This document shows positions 21,301-33,500 of a stretch of 64,000 nucleotides of DNA, piece after piece. This DNA is from Liolophura sinensis (taxonomy: Eukaryota > Mollusca > Polyplacophora > Chitonida > Chitonidae), in assembly GCF_032854445.1 (NCBI RefSeq), contig NC_088296.1:28019064-28083063 (forward strand), written 5' to 3'. The translations under genes were made by a program, and so were the position numbers. The notes below the pieces were generated by a model. The model saw only the letters and a program-made list of their open reading frames with translations. It had not been told where the DNA came from and searched no databases. Positions within the stretch are counted from its first letter, which is position 1; each line of letters opens with the position of its first letter.

Positions 21301-22565
21301 TGTCTATTTATCTCTATCTCAACTCATCATTTATCTCAAATCTTTGTCTACAGTTAACTTAAGTACAGGTTCGTGACATTCCTTACCTTCACTTGCTCTA
21401 TTATGTCAACTCCAAGTACACATATACATGCATTTGATGGTTTTATCAAGCTCATATCACTGATTGAGGTTAATATATGTACATTTGTTTACATTTTATG
21501 CAATGTTTATCACATGGGATGTGCATGGAAACACTGGTTATCAATAATAGCACTAGCTACAGTGGTTACAGGAGGGACACAAAGTCTGGCACTTGAGGTT
21601 TACCAGTTTTTGTTTACATGGCAAGAGCAGCCGGGACAGGAGTAACACGGGGCGATGAGGGGTCTGGCACTTCAAGGTTTAATGGTTTTCTCACCAAACA
21701 AAGAGAGAGGAGGTAAGTCAGCTCTGGCACTTCAGGGATTTTCTTTAACAAGAATGTGGTTAAGAATGCAACAAATGGCATCAGAGATCTGACAAATAAG
21801 ACATTTTTTGGCTTTTCCTAAAGTTGAACGATTTCCAAGGTCAGGTGGTTGGAGGCGTGAGTCGTGGAGGGCAGGTTCCTGTTGACATTCACTGCAAAAC
21901 CGTAAAACAAAATACCTTCAAGGTCAGAAGGAATGTGAACGACTTCATAGTACATTTCAGACAGAAAGCACTTTCAAGGTTACATTTCAGAATAAATGCC
22001 AAATAATGAAGGTCGAGTCTGGCATTGGTCATACATGTATATACATCTACGTGACCAAGTCACAGTGGAACACAGACATTCACCTGGGCTTTCTGTCAGC
22101 TCCGAATTGTTGTGGACAAAAAAGCATGGCATCTTAGAGGATAATTTAACAATTACATGTTTTGTCCACGACCCTGACAGGCCTACATGTAGCTGGAGTT
22201 GTGCGAGCTAGTTCTTGTTGTAAACTACAATAACTTCAACAGCAAAGCCCAACCACCTTTCAGCTAAGCTTTAATAAAGTATAAATTAAAATATAGTCTA
22301 ATTCATGGATGAATCAAAATTTACAACTACTTCTTATAATAACATAACCTTAACATACACTGTATCCAGTAACTATATGTATGTACAAAGTTTAAGCTTA
22401 TTTATGCATCTGTTATTATTCCTGATCAACAGTAAGTAACAGCTAAACATAGCGATTATTAAAAATGAAGACAATTCCACTATACACTAACATACACAGC
22501 AGATATACAAACTGAGTATGATTTCTGACACACTAAAACATGTTTTTCCACCTCTATTGTAAATG
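18340..22565. other. Non-coding stretch without a recognised gene
   Basis: Contents seen: a short GAAT run near 19,040, a SINE B 3' fragment near 19,064-19,115, and an A-rich tract at 19,425-19,500. None of the open frames shows a recognisable domain or a convincing exon structure. Confidence 0.5.
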
Positions 22566-22569
22566 AACA

Positions 22570-23172
22570 TATAGAGCTTACCACCTAAAACATTGTCGGT
22601 AACTTTGTTACCACGTGGAGCATTATGTGACAACTATCCCCACAGAACATTGTGTCAAAACTTAATTAGCATCTAAAACATTGTCTGGTAACTTTGTTAC
22701 CACCTGGAGCATTATGTGACAACTATCCCCACAGAACATTGTGTCAAAACTTAATTAGCATCTAAAACATTGTCTGGTAACTTTGTTACCACCTGGATCA
22801 TTATGTGACAACTATCCCCACAGAACATTGTGTCAAAACTTAATTAGCATCTAAAACATTGTCTGGTAACTTTGTTACCACCTGGAGCATTATGTGACAA
22901 CTATCCCCACAGAACATTGTGTCAAAACTTAATTAGCATCTAAAACATTGTCTGGTAACTTTGTTACCACCTGGAGCATTATGTGACAACTATCCCCACA
23001 GAACATTGTGTCAAAACTTAACTACCACCTAAAACATTGTCTGGTAACTTTGTTACCACCTGGAGCATTATGTGACAACTATCCCCACAGAACATTGTGT
23101 CAAAACTTAATTAACTTCTAAAACATTTTCTGGTAACTTTGTTACCACCTGGTGCATTATGTGATAACTTAC
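22570..23172. repeat. Tandem array, 89-bp unit, about 6.7 copies
   Basis: The unit runs from AATTAGCATCTAAAACATTG through TCTGGTAACTTTGTTACCAC to CAGAACATTGTGTCAAAACT. Central copies are nearly identical and the outer ones diverge. It lies downstream of the minus-strand gene ending at 24,251. Confidence 0.94.
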
Positions 23173-23202
23173 CAACTACAAAACTCTTATCTTTCACATG
23201 AC

Positions 23203-23208
23203 TTTATT
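23203..23208 (-). terminator. Polyadenylation signal AATAAA (minus strand)
   Basis: Plus-strand TTTATT, in the context ACAACCAATAAAGTC on the minus strand, about 1.05 kb after the stop at 24,251. A second candidate is at 23,449-23,454. Either could end the 3' UTR of the minus-strand gene. Confidence 0.4.
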
Positions 23209-23754
23209 GGTTGTAGTATAATAGATAATAAAAACAAAAAACCAATCCAAAAACAATGACAAAAAACCAACAAAAATAGCATCTCATTATGAAATAATTC
23301 CTTAGACCTAAGCTGTTGTAGTTTGCCCACATCAACATCGTCTGACACACTTTCCCAATGTGACACAAAGTACCCATAAAACTTTAACATTCCAGTTAAA
23401 TATGCTATTTACATGGAAACAGAGTACAAATTACTAAGAACAATCAACTTTATTTCAGTTAACAAGAAATGCTTAGGCCATCTCAAAGCACAGATAACAG
23501 TTTGCATAAAGGTAAACTAGCTGTTGTTGACAAGATTTATTTTAAGCCAAAATGAGTGAAATCTTTAAAAGTGACCTTTGTGTACACTCCATACAATATA
23601 ATCATGCAAAAAGAAGCATCATAAAACTAAACAAACTGGATGACTCCAGGCAAATTCTGTGACCCTACAAACAGAAGACACCCTAATAAGGACACACTGT
23701 AGTTTCCAAAGGTTTTGAATGTGACTGACATCATACATGTAACTGTATTTTACA

Positions 23755-23820
23755 GCTATCGCCACGATATGGCTGAAATATTGCCGATGTGGCGTTAAGC
23801 CATAATCATTCATTCATTTT
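23755..23820 (+). mobile_element. SINE tail of a third family
   Basis: GCCACGATATGGCTGAAATATTGCC, then GTGGCGTTAAGCC and CATTCATTCA, resembles the 3' end of SINEs common in molluscs (GGCTGGAATATTGC... type, from memory). Only the tail is present. Confidence 0.5.
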
Positions 23821-24250
23821 ACAGCTGAACAAGTCTTTCAGCCATGTTGGAGGTTAGACTGTCAGCTGTGCTCCATTTTCATGATTATGGTGGTCAATAA
23901 ACTAGTTACCATGTATGGTACCATTCTAATAAAGGCATTATTAAAAGTCGCCTGCATCCAAAAAAGAGTAAAATAAAAACTAAAGCAAACTCTCTGATAC
24001 CAACAGTTTCGCCAAAAACTATATCTATACATTCAAAAACACTCCATTTCAAAGATAATGTATCATTTGATTGGTGTTTGACAGCAGTACTTAGAAAGAC
24101 ATTTGTAACAAAAATATACAAATAACACAGATCAACAAAAAATCAGCCAGAACATGCACATCACAAATTTGCAAATACAGTATGTAATCTAACCTAATCA
24201 TGTGGCATACAGCAAACAAATGGCAGTTTTGTAACGCATCAAGTGGTTTA

Positions 24251-24401
24251 TCATTTCTTTCTCTTCCAGAAGCGGCTCTTCGTTTTCTTCTTGCCTGAGC
24301 TGCTCAGACTGACCGGGCTGGCAGCGGAAGTGTTCAGGTCATCTGGGCTGTCAAAACCTTTCTCTATAGTAGCTGGGCTTAGCATGGCAACTTTATCAAC
24401 T
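24251..24401 (-). CDS. Terminal exon of an unrecognised gene with a polybasic C-terminus
   Basis: The minus strand has a good acceptor (TTTTCCTTTTCTAACAG) and then 49 open codons to TGA. The peptide begins VDKVAMLSPATIEKGF, passes through a Ser-rich acidic segment (DSPDDLNTSAASPVS) and ends GKKKTKSRFWKRKK. The phase-2 start means an upstream exon exists, but none was found in the next few kilobases. A polybasic, aromatic C-terminus could contact membrane or a nuclear import factor; that is a guess. A likely 3' UTR extends to about 23.2 kb. Confidence 0.5.
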
Positions 24402-25850
24402 CTGTTAGAAAAGGAAAAAAATTTCTTAAATAAAAGCAAGACTTGCAAGTTACTTCATTTAAAGTTATTAATGTTGTACAAAATGGGTAAAGTTTGATGT
24501 AATCTTAATATTCGTCCCTAATGAAAGTCTTTGAATTGGTCTGAGCTATTGGCGCACACATTACAGTTCCAGTGATCTCGTGACTTTACTTCATCTTTTA
24601 ATGTTTCGTAGAACTGAGCTCGTTAGAGCTCACAGAAAACCAATATCCTCCACCTGGTTTATGCACATCATTAGTCAAGCAGTTTCTCTCATCTCTTATA
24701 ATATATACCAGCTTCCATTTCTCACATCTATGAGATACTGAAACTTTGAGCACAGTCTGATGTTTAACGCTATATCCCTCTCACAGACTACTACATCTAT
24801 TTCCCAAAACAATTAATGACAAAATAATTCCAAACCTAATCAAATCTACACAATCAAAACAAAACCATATACTGTACACATGCAACTTTTTGATATTATA
24901 AAACAAACTGGAACAAGTACAAAGAAGACAAAGCAACACAATGCAGCAACTCTACTTGTAAATGACTTCTAAGTAGATTAGTAAGCCATGAAACTTTGGG
25001 TCAAAGAGCAATGTGAGAGTGATAGGTACATTTGTAGTAGGATAAAACAAAGCAGGGAGAGGTCAAAGTTTATGCTGTGCCAAAGTGTCATACAGCATCA
25101 CTAGTACTAAACGGTAGCTTTTCTATGCAGAATGCTTTAGCAATACTGTATCAGTGGGTTAGAAACTCCATTTATTGTTAAGAGAATGAAGTACGGTGGT
25201 GCAAATCTTCACCTTTTCAGTAAGCACATTCACTTGTTAGGGCATATTATTTTAGCAGTATACTAGTTTATCATATCTATGATAACTGGGGAAAAAAATC
25301 ATTTTTAACTGATCCAGTTATGTGTTCACAAAATATATTGATTGACCTGTACAATCACAAAACAAATAATGTATTTGTTAAAGAGATGCAAACACCACCA
25401 CCAGCACCAACCCCTCCCCCCATTACAATAATACATGCTTTAAGCAAGAGCAGCCATTTTAAAAACCAACTAAAACCATAAAAGTAGCAATGACATTCAC
25501 AGAAACCACTGAAGATAAAGAGCGGCAAACTCGGAGAATGGATCTCTTAAGTGTGGAAAACGTTGCTATTGTCAGACAACTCTAAAATGATAGCACTTTC
25601 CCTGTCCATTAAAAAGCAACAAAAAAAACTACATTGACAGAACTGCGTCACATTCGTGTAGTTTAAAGATCCATTCACTAAAGCAACAATCAACCAAATA
25701 AAAAACAAACTAAAAAGATCAAAACAACATAAAATATTGATAACACAATCTGTGTGTCGTCGTAGTGTACTACCTGTCAGACCTGAGGTCATCACCATGG
25801 TGACAGTGAAGCAAAGGTCATCACCTTGGTGACACAGCGGCTGAGGAAGG
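24402..25850. other. AT-rich sequence without a gene
   Basis: No exon, SINE or tandem array was recognised; it is probably an intron of the minus-strand gene ending at 24,251 or intergenic. Confidence 0.5.
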
Positions 25851-25851
25851 G

Positions 25852-26275
25852 GTGGAAGGGGTGGAGACTGAGGAAGAATTTTGGATCGTCGATCGAGTGG
25901 ATGCTATATTGCTGGACATCGCTCAATACCAGCCGCTGAGAGGAGGCTCCCACATCCCACTGCCAGCAGCTATAAGGGACAAGAAGGCGGTTGTACACGT
26001 GAAAAACAAGGATGATCACTGCCTCCGATGGGCACTCCGGTCAGCTCTGTTTCCTACAGCCAAAAACCCACAGCCGCCTAGCAAGTACCACACCCAGGAT
26101 GGTCTCAAATTTGATGGGATCGACGCACCTACACCCATTTCTGAGATCTCCAAAGTGGAGAAGCAGAACACTCTGGCCATCAACGTCTTCAGTTGGGACA
26201 AAGGGGTTATTGTACACTACCTCAGCAAACAGTCTGCTGACAGGCGACGCTCTGTCATTCAATTGACTGTTTATC
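25852..26275 (+). pseudogene. Relic of a transposon-linked protein, N-terminal part of the family-B polymerase-associated type
   Basis: The open frame contains GGSHIPLPAAIRDKKAVV, VKNKDDHCLRWALRSALFP, KFDGIDAPTPISEISKVEKQ and LAINVFSWDKGVIVHYLSKQ. From memory, this order (pLP..i..KKA..NvkN.D..CF.Wa..aAL.P, GI..P..i..I...E..N...iNVF) occurs in invertebrate repeat proteins that continue into a recombination endonuclease VII-like and a DNA polymerase B domain. The match fades after about 26,275 and no polymerase follows, so this is a 5' fragment. It has no visible start context. Confidence 0.5.
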
Positions 26276-27895
26276 TTGCATTCACACAAACCTATAACAC
26301 TAAGATGAGATTGAATAAGCCACTTTTCGGCAATAGATGTAATGGAAGCGAGTATGCTGTCATGTTCAAAATTACTTGTATTACTTTCTGTTCTGATTGC
26401 ATGATCTTTGCCTTTCAACGGCTACTCCTCGTACACCGTTAACCATTTGAAATGGCTCGCACGCCCCATATTTGAGCCGCGATGTCCTTCACTATGAGAT
26501 TTGACTTATTTCATTTTCCAGTCTTGATAAGCCTTTGAACAAACTGTGAGTTCTGTAGCACTCATCTGAACTGGTTTTGTCAATGATCTGTGGTTATTCG
26601 GTGCCCATCATTTTTTTGAACAACGCCAGTGCAAAATAATGGTGGCGGGAATTGTTTGTCCTTTTATGAAGTCTATTCAACACAATGCACATTGTGTCTG
26701 TTTTCTGTACGTCTTATTCTTGCCATTATGGCCTGAAACTTCCAGCCTGGTAAGACAGCGTTACACAATCGGTATTCTCAACATAATTATAGCAAAAAAG
26801 TCAGCTATTACGGGCTTACACTTACAACTTATTGTCGCCGTTTATGAAACACGATATTCGCAAAATTAACTGTAATATAAATGATTACTTCACTGCTCAC
26901 ATAACATTGCCCTTGGCTTCGGTTTAGATGAACAAACAATGTGGTTATAGGTAGATGCACGCCATGTTACCAAGCGACTGTCAAAATGTTACTCAGTGAT
27001 CTTCCTTTAAATCAATAGCCTGAAAACAAAAAACGTACATTTGGCCAATGCAATGTTTTTATGTTAAAATGTACGTTAGTGGGTTTTTTTTTCAAGATTC
27101 CTTGCAAGTAAATTAACATCTTGAAAACACCCGATTAAATTAATCAGGTGGTAATTCATCTTGAAACAGAGGTATACATTGCCGGTCTTATATGTAAGCG
27201 TTTGGAGTGACATGCACACCGTTAAACCCATTGTTTCGTGGATAGAATCCCACACACAGAAAATGCGGCGTCATTGATAAGGTCCTCATATTTGTATACA
27301 TACCACACACCCTTCCTTCATAGTTAGATGCGCACCACCTCACTGATAATTAACATAAAAGGTCAAGGAGGTTAGAGGCCTTTCCAGGGTATCGGAGACG
27401 AAAACAGGCAGTTGGTCAAAAGCTTACTTGACATACACAGATAAGCGAATTTTGTATGGTCTTAATTGTAAATTACAGAATATTTACTTTACATTATAAT
27501 TGTTTAAATGAAGGACTCAATATATACATGCACATGCATGTTTATACACATTCGAGGCCATGTAGGCCTACAGCGACTGAATAGTTCACAACACAACACA
27601 ACACAAGGCGTTGTGTTTAACTCTGCCAGTTGTAGTGTTCGATATCACCACAAATATTCTGTATACGTATTATATCATATAGCTATCAGTGTTACATTGT
27701 CCTCTCATCTAAACCCGAAGACATGGATATAACAAGGAAACTGGTCGTGTGTATATTTGTCGGGTCTAAACTATGTGTTTCATTTGAGCAGTTACTTTTT
27801 AAGTTACGGTGCCACCGTGTGTGTTGACCAGGCTGATTAGTTAAGACCCCTTGCTCTGTTTTGTGAGAGAACAGGGTGGTTAGGCTCTCTTAATA
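26276..27895. other. Non-coding stretch upstream of the duplicated Ig exon
   Basis: No gene seen. From about 27,900 the sequence becomes alignable to the intron upstream of the first Ig exon (around 241-365). Confidence 0.5.
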
Positions 27896-28030
27896 TCTGA
27901 TTATAAGCTATTGACCAGTATATTTACCGCGCATTGTGAGAGAACCAGGCTGAGTCCACATGACTCAGACTTAAGCAAATCTTATATAATTAGCCCAGAT
28001 TTTCATACCCGCCGTTTCTTTCCTTTGCAG

Positions 28031-28264
28031 CACTACGGTTTCTAGTTTCCTATGCTACTTGTGCATATGTTGTATGGGAAGGACAAACAATTGTTCTAAA
28101 ATGTGGCACTGGGGATTCAGAGGAGAATCCATTCGCGACATGGTGTAAGATAGACGCAAATATGACCTGCACAACATCCCTATATGATGAGCCTTCGTCA
28201 ACAGTCACAGTTCCACCTTGGTCTTCTGCAGATGTGACATTTGTGGAGGAAAATTCTTTATACA
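28031..28264 (+). pseudogene. Second copy of Ig-domain-1 exon, 5' part, interrupted by the LTR element
   Basis: The acceptor TTTCCTTTGCAG ends at 28,030 and the exon starts in phase 1, as in the 366 exon. It encodes YVVWEGQTIVLKCGTGDSEE, TWCKIDANMTC and VEENSLYI, all paralogous to exon 366-686, with no stop. The exon breaks off at TACA where the retrotransposon begins and resumes at 35,704. Before insertion it would have been an intact exon, so a second receptor gene or alternative first-domain exon existed here. Confidence 0.9.
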
Positions 28265-29426
28265 TGTAACAGGTCTAGCGTATGATTAATTCCCCCTTGG
28301 TAAGTTTTCTGTAAAAGGAGGTAGGAATTGTATACCCAGCAATCCCTGCACCGTCATCGGCATGACGATTCACTGACCAGCAGGTAAATTGAACTTTCTT
28401 TGTAATGTATATTATTTTAGAAGCTTAGTAAACTTGTATGACCGTTTTAGTTATGCAAGGATGTTTTAACGATGTTTCGAGTGCAATCGCTCGACTGTAA
28501 CTGTGAACGTGCGAGTTGTAAATGCCAAAAGTTTATACGTAGCCGAGTGTCGCTATGTAACGGTAATTGAGCACTCAGTAACACAACGCCTTGGTTCTTA
28601 CGGCGCAACATATTTTGTCTAGTTAGTATTTGTGAAAAACAGAAACGCCTAAGCGAGTATTTGCTTTTACTGTTAGTTATTATTAGAGAGTTATGAGAGA
28701 TTAAATAGCATTTCAGAAATGTGTTTGAATATTTTTTTGTATTCTTAGATGCATACGGATGTTTTAGACAAATGCATGTTACGAGCCCTACATTCAGTAA
28801 ATATGGGTATTATATGTAGATCCAAAATGAAAGGTCCGACGAAGTTAAATGTTTCACTCTTGGTAATTAATGGAGTGGTGATTACACAACTAGTCATTCG
28901 TTACTAGCTTTATTCTGTGTCTGTACACTGAAAATATTTTGTTCACTGTAAAAAATATAAGATGCCTATCAGTTTGTTTGAGTTGGAACCGGTCTATAAT
29001 TAAGTGGCAATACAGGAACAATGTATAGCACTGACAGGTTTAAATACTCGTGCTGTAATTGTTACACGTCTATATATGTCCATGGCCATAGCATATACAG
29101 TCATTATCAAGTTACCCGTGTGGTTGCGGTCATAATAACCCTTCACCATGGTACATGACTATTAAGTTAGTGTTGATATATGGTATAAGTGTATTCTAGG
29201 ACAGTATATAGGTACAGGATATTTGGGTGTAAGCCTATGTTATGTATGGTAAATACATGGAAGGTTTATAGTATGTATTGTTATTGTCGTTTCAGGTCAG
29301 GGTGACCTCCCCTGGTTTTTTCCTCTCACCGGTGTTTCTCAGAACCGAATAAACTGTTACAACTGTGTGGCGGAATTTGGCGTTTTGGTTGAAATTCTTT
29401 CTGCAACAAACATGGCCGACCTCACA
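28265..29426 (+). repeat. 5' LTR
   Basis: 1162 bp, TGTAACAGGT...GACCTCACA. It contains an AATAAA at 29,348-29,353, 73-78 bp before its end, and an ATG at 29,412 that opens the gag frame. Confidence 0.97.
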
Positions 29427-30543
29427 CTGGTGTCAGAAGTGGGATTAGGCAGAAGGAAAACAAGCAAAGGCAAAGTTAAGTTCAGTAAGTCAAAATCTGA
29501 GATACGAGAAAACCAGGGTAGAGGGAAAGACAGAACTGTCCCTATGGCCAACACGGAAACAGACGAGGTCAGGGAACTGCGCAGGGAGATGGAACAATTG
29601 CGTGTGACTTTGGCCGCTGCTGTCAAAGAGTCAGGTGCTACACAGACTGCATTGCCTGAAACTAGACTTGTCCTGCCCCCCACCCGTTAAATTACCAATT
29701 TACAGTGGTAAAGAGGATCCTGCTTCCTGGATTGAGCGAGTGAAGCGAACTCTGTCAACACAACATTTAGATGGCCAGGATGGTGTCCAGTTTCTCAAAG
29801 ACTATCTTCAAGAAACCGCTGAAGATGAAATTCGTCACAGAGACCCCCAGTCGCCATATGATTTGTTTGACATTCTTAAAAGTGTGTTTGGTCGCCGCGC
29901 TTCAAGGCCACAGCAGATGAGGGAGTTTTATAACAGAACTCAGTTGGCAACAGAGACAATTACTCAGTACTCTCATGCACTTGTGTCAATGATGGAAAAA
30001 ATGGACCTTGACTCAACCGAAAGTGAAGAACGGCTTAAGGAACAGTTTGTGGAGGGTATCAGAAACCAGGCCGTTCAGAGATTCTTAAAGCGACGTACAC
30101 GCGATAATCGTCATCTTGGGTTCTTGGAACTGAGGCAACTTGCTTTGGAGGAATGTGAAGAATCACAGACTGGTAAAGTGCATATTAAGGAAGTGTCTGC
30201 TGAACAGGACTCGGTAAAAGTTGATGAAACCCCCACATGGGGAAGAGAGTTAATTGATTTGACCAAACAAATGTTGAAAATCCATGCTAATATGTTTCAG
30301 TCGCAAACCCAAAACGGTAATGTTGCTCAAAATGTACCAAGTGGCCATGTTAATCAACCATTGAATGCTGCTGTTAGTAATGATACACAGAATTATGCAT
30401 GTTTTTACTGTCACAAAGTAGGTCACTTTAAGGCTGATTGTCGTAAACGGAAGCGTGATTTAGAAAGGCGTGCAGCTAAAAGTAATGGTAACCCTGAAAG
30501 TGGTGCAACTCAGCATTCATTGTCTGGTTCACAAAGCTTATGA
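29412..30543 (+). CDS. gag: gag of the LTR retrotransposon (one frame break)
   Basis: Structural protein that forms the element's particle and binds its RNA. The first frame opens at ATG 29,412, still inside the LTR, reads through the primer-binding site and stops at 29,690; another candidate start is ATG 29,544. The main part is in the +1 frame from about 29,680 and ends at TGA 30,541-30,543. The switch falls at a six-C run near 29,675, which looks like one surplus base. The main part has a retrotransposon capsid-like helical region and a CCHC zinc knuckle (CFYCHKVGHFKADC, starting at 30,400) followed by basic residues. Pol follows in the same frame after the TGA. Confidence 0.88.
29428..29445 (+). 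other. Primer-binding site, tRNA-Leu type
   Basis: TGGTGTCAGAAGTGGGAT begins one base after the LTR. It is complementary to the 3' end of animal tRNA-Leu as I remember it (ending in CCA). Confidence 0.75.
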
Positions 30544-33500
30544 CGCCACATAGTAGGCACCTGTCCTGAAGTTGATGCAGTGATTGGTGGACAGCGCGTG
30601 TCTTGTTTGGTTGACACAGGTTCACAAGTAACCACAGTAACAGAAGGTTTCTATGACAAATATCTGAGTAACCAACCCATTGACCAGTTGTTAAATTTAA
30701 AGCTTACAGCTGCTAACGGTATTGACTTGCCATATATAGGGTATATGGTCACAAGTGTGAAAATTTGTGTGACAGTTGTAAATGACGTTGGTGTACTGGT
30801 ACTTAAAGATAAACCTGGGTCTGATTCTGTTAATGTTAAAAGACCAGGCATAATTGGTATGAATGTTTTGTGCCATGTTCCTGCATTTCAGAATATTCCA
30901 GTGCAGTCAGTCTCTGCTGAGCAGCCAAAAGTGCACAAATCTAAAATTGTTCGAACACCAGATAATCAGGAAGTATTAATCCCTGCATGTTCTATCGCGC
31001 GGATTAAATGTACTGGCGTTCCGCCAAGACAGTTCACTCTTATTGAACCGTTAAATCAAGCTCCTGCAGGAGGCAAGTTAATGGTAGCTCCTACATTATC
31101 TAATGGACATGTTGAACTCTTAAATGTGACTGATGTGGACATTTGGTTACCACCTAGAACAATGTTGGGTAGAACACAGGACTGTGAGGTGGCAGAAGTA
31201 GTCAACTTGTCAGCCGGTGTTGATGAAATTGTGGTGGAGACAGCTGTTGACTGCAGTCCCAGTGGTCTTACCCCAGACCTGTCTGATTTTGATGGAACGC
31301 CTGAAGAGCTCAGTAAGGCATACCAGTTATTTGAAGACTATAAGGATGTGTTTTCTCCAGGACTAGGCATGACGCAAACTATAAAGCACCGCATTCACAC
31401 TACCGATGAAATTCCGGTAAATGTGCCTTATAGGAGAATACCACCTCATCAGGTTGCAGAGGTTAAGTCTCACTTGCAGGATCTTCTCAATCAGGGAATA
31501 ATACGACATAGCACATCCAGGTATGGAGCTCCCCCGGTATTAGTCAAAAAGAAGAGTGGGAAATTGCGTCTATGTATTGATTACCGGCGGCTCAACAGCA
31601 AGACCGTTCGAGATGTTTATCCCATCCCAAGAATCGAAGAATCGTTGGATGTTATGTGTGGTGCCCGATATTTTTCGACCATGGACTTAAGATCGGCATA
31701 CAACCAGATCGAGGTTGAAGAAAGTGACCGTCATAAGACAGCATTTGTCACACCATTTGGACATTACGAGTACAACCGTATGCCATTCGGGCTTGTAAAT
31801 GCGCCATTTTCGTTCCAACGTTTGATGACGCATGTGTTTCATGGGGACTTAATGGAACATTTGATCGTGTATCTAGACGACATCATCATCTGGTCGAGTG
31901 ATATTTCCGAACATTTCGAACGACTGGAGTCCGTTTTTCAAAAGCTTCGAAAACATGGGCTTAAGGCTGACCTTGAAAAGTGTTCGTTCTTCAAACATGA
32001 AGTTAACTTTCTGGGACATATCGTGTCTAGAAGTGGTGTCTTAACTGATCCGGACAAGATTGAGGCCGTGACAAACTGGCCTACTCCGGAAACACTACAG
32101 CAGTTAAGGTCGTTCCTTGGCTTTGCATCATATTATCGAAGGTTCGTTCAAAGGTTTGCCTCCATCGCTTCCCCGTTGTATGATGTCATCGGAAAGTGTG
32201 GCGAATCGAAACATAAACGACACCGGAAACTTCAGAAAGACTGTCTGATCAAACATCTTTGGTCAGAAGACTGTCAGAAAGCGTTTCAGCTGCTGAAGGA
32301 TAAGCTCATGAGTTCGCCTGTACTCACATTTCCTGACTTCACAAGACCTTTTGTGTTGGAAACTGATGCCAGTAATCGTGGCATCGGAGCTGTGCTAAGC
32401 CAGGAACAGGATGGTGAACTGAAAGTAGTGGCATATGCATCTAGGGGCCTCCGTCGTCCTGAGAGACAGTCTGGGTATTCAAGCCAAAAAATTGAGTTGT
32501 TAGCGCTTAAGTGGGCTGTATGCGACAAATTCCGGCCTTATCTTACAGGAGGGAAGTTTGTCGTATATACGGATAACAACCCGCTTACGTATCTCCTCTC
32601 CAAACCGAAAGTGCCAGCATTAGAGCAACGCTGGGTTAATGAGTTGTCTGGATTCAATTTTGAGTTTCGTTTCCGGTCTGGAAAATCGAACATCGCAGCG
32701 GATGCTCTTTCAAGACTCCCTGGACATGCCCTAGACCCCGATAACGTAGAACACTTAGCAAGTACGATACTGAGGAATCATGTTATCCCTGATGAATTGC
32801 GGGAAGCTGCATTGGGGAGCATATGTGTACAAATCAACAGCATTGACCCTGCTGACACCGGGTTAGCATCAGATAGTGCTACTGAACTTCCAAGATGGAA
32901 CAGGGAGAATATGGTTGAATATCAGTCTAACGACCCAGCGATCGGAAGGCTAAAGCACTACTTGAAGTTGGATCGTCGTCCCACCCCTTCAGAGCGGTGT
33001 AAAGAGTCGAAACAAACTCTGCTACTACTGAAGCAGTGGGAGCGCCTTGAGATTCGTGACAGTGTGTTGTATCGCCAGGTGAAGGGGAACAATGGAATTA
33101 GAAGTGCTAAGGTGCTCTTACCCATGTGCTTACAGGAAAAGGTGATGCATGACCTTCACGATGCTGCTGGACATCAGGGTGCAGATCGCCTAGAACTTCT
33201 GATTCGTGAACGTTGTTGGTTCCCAGAAATCTCTAAACGTGTTCAAGACTACATCAGAGGCTGTGAGAGATGCGTAAGAGGCAAAGGTCCTTATCTCCCA
33301 CCTAAGACGTCATTGGGACGGCTGGTTGCTACTAAGCCACTGGAAGTGGTCTCCATCGACTTCACCATTTTGGAAAAGGCGAGTAATGGTATGGAGAACG
33401 TGTTAGTGGTAACTGACTGGTTCACAAAATTTACCATCGCGATTGGAACCCGCGATCAGAAGGCTTCAACCGTAGCCAAGGCTTTAGTGCGTGAGTGGTT

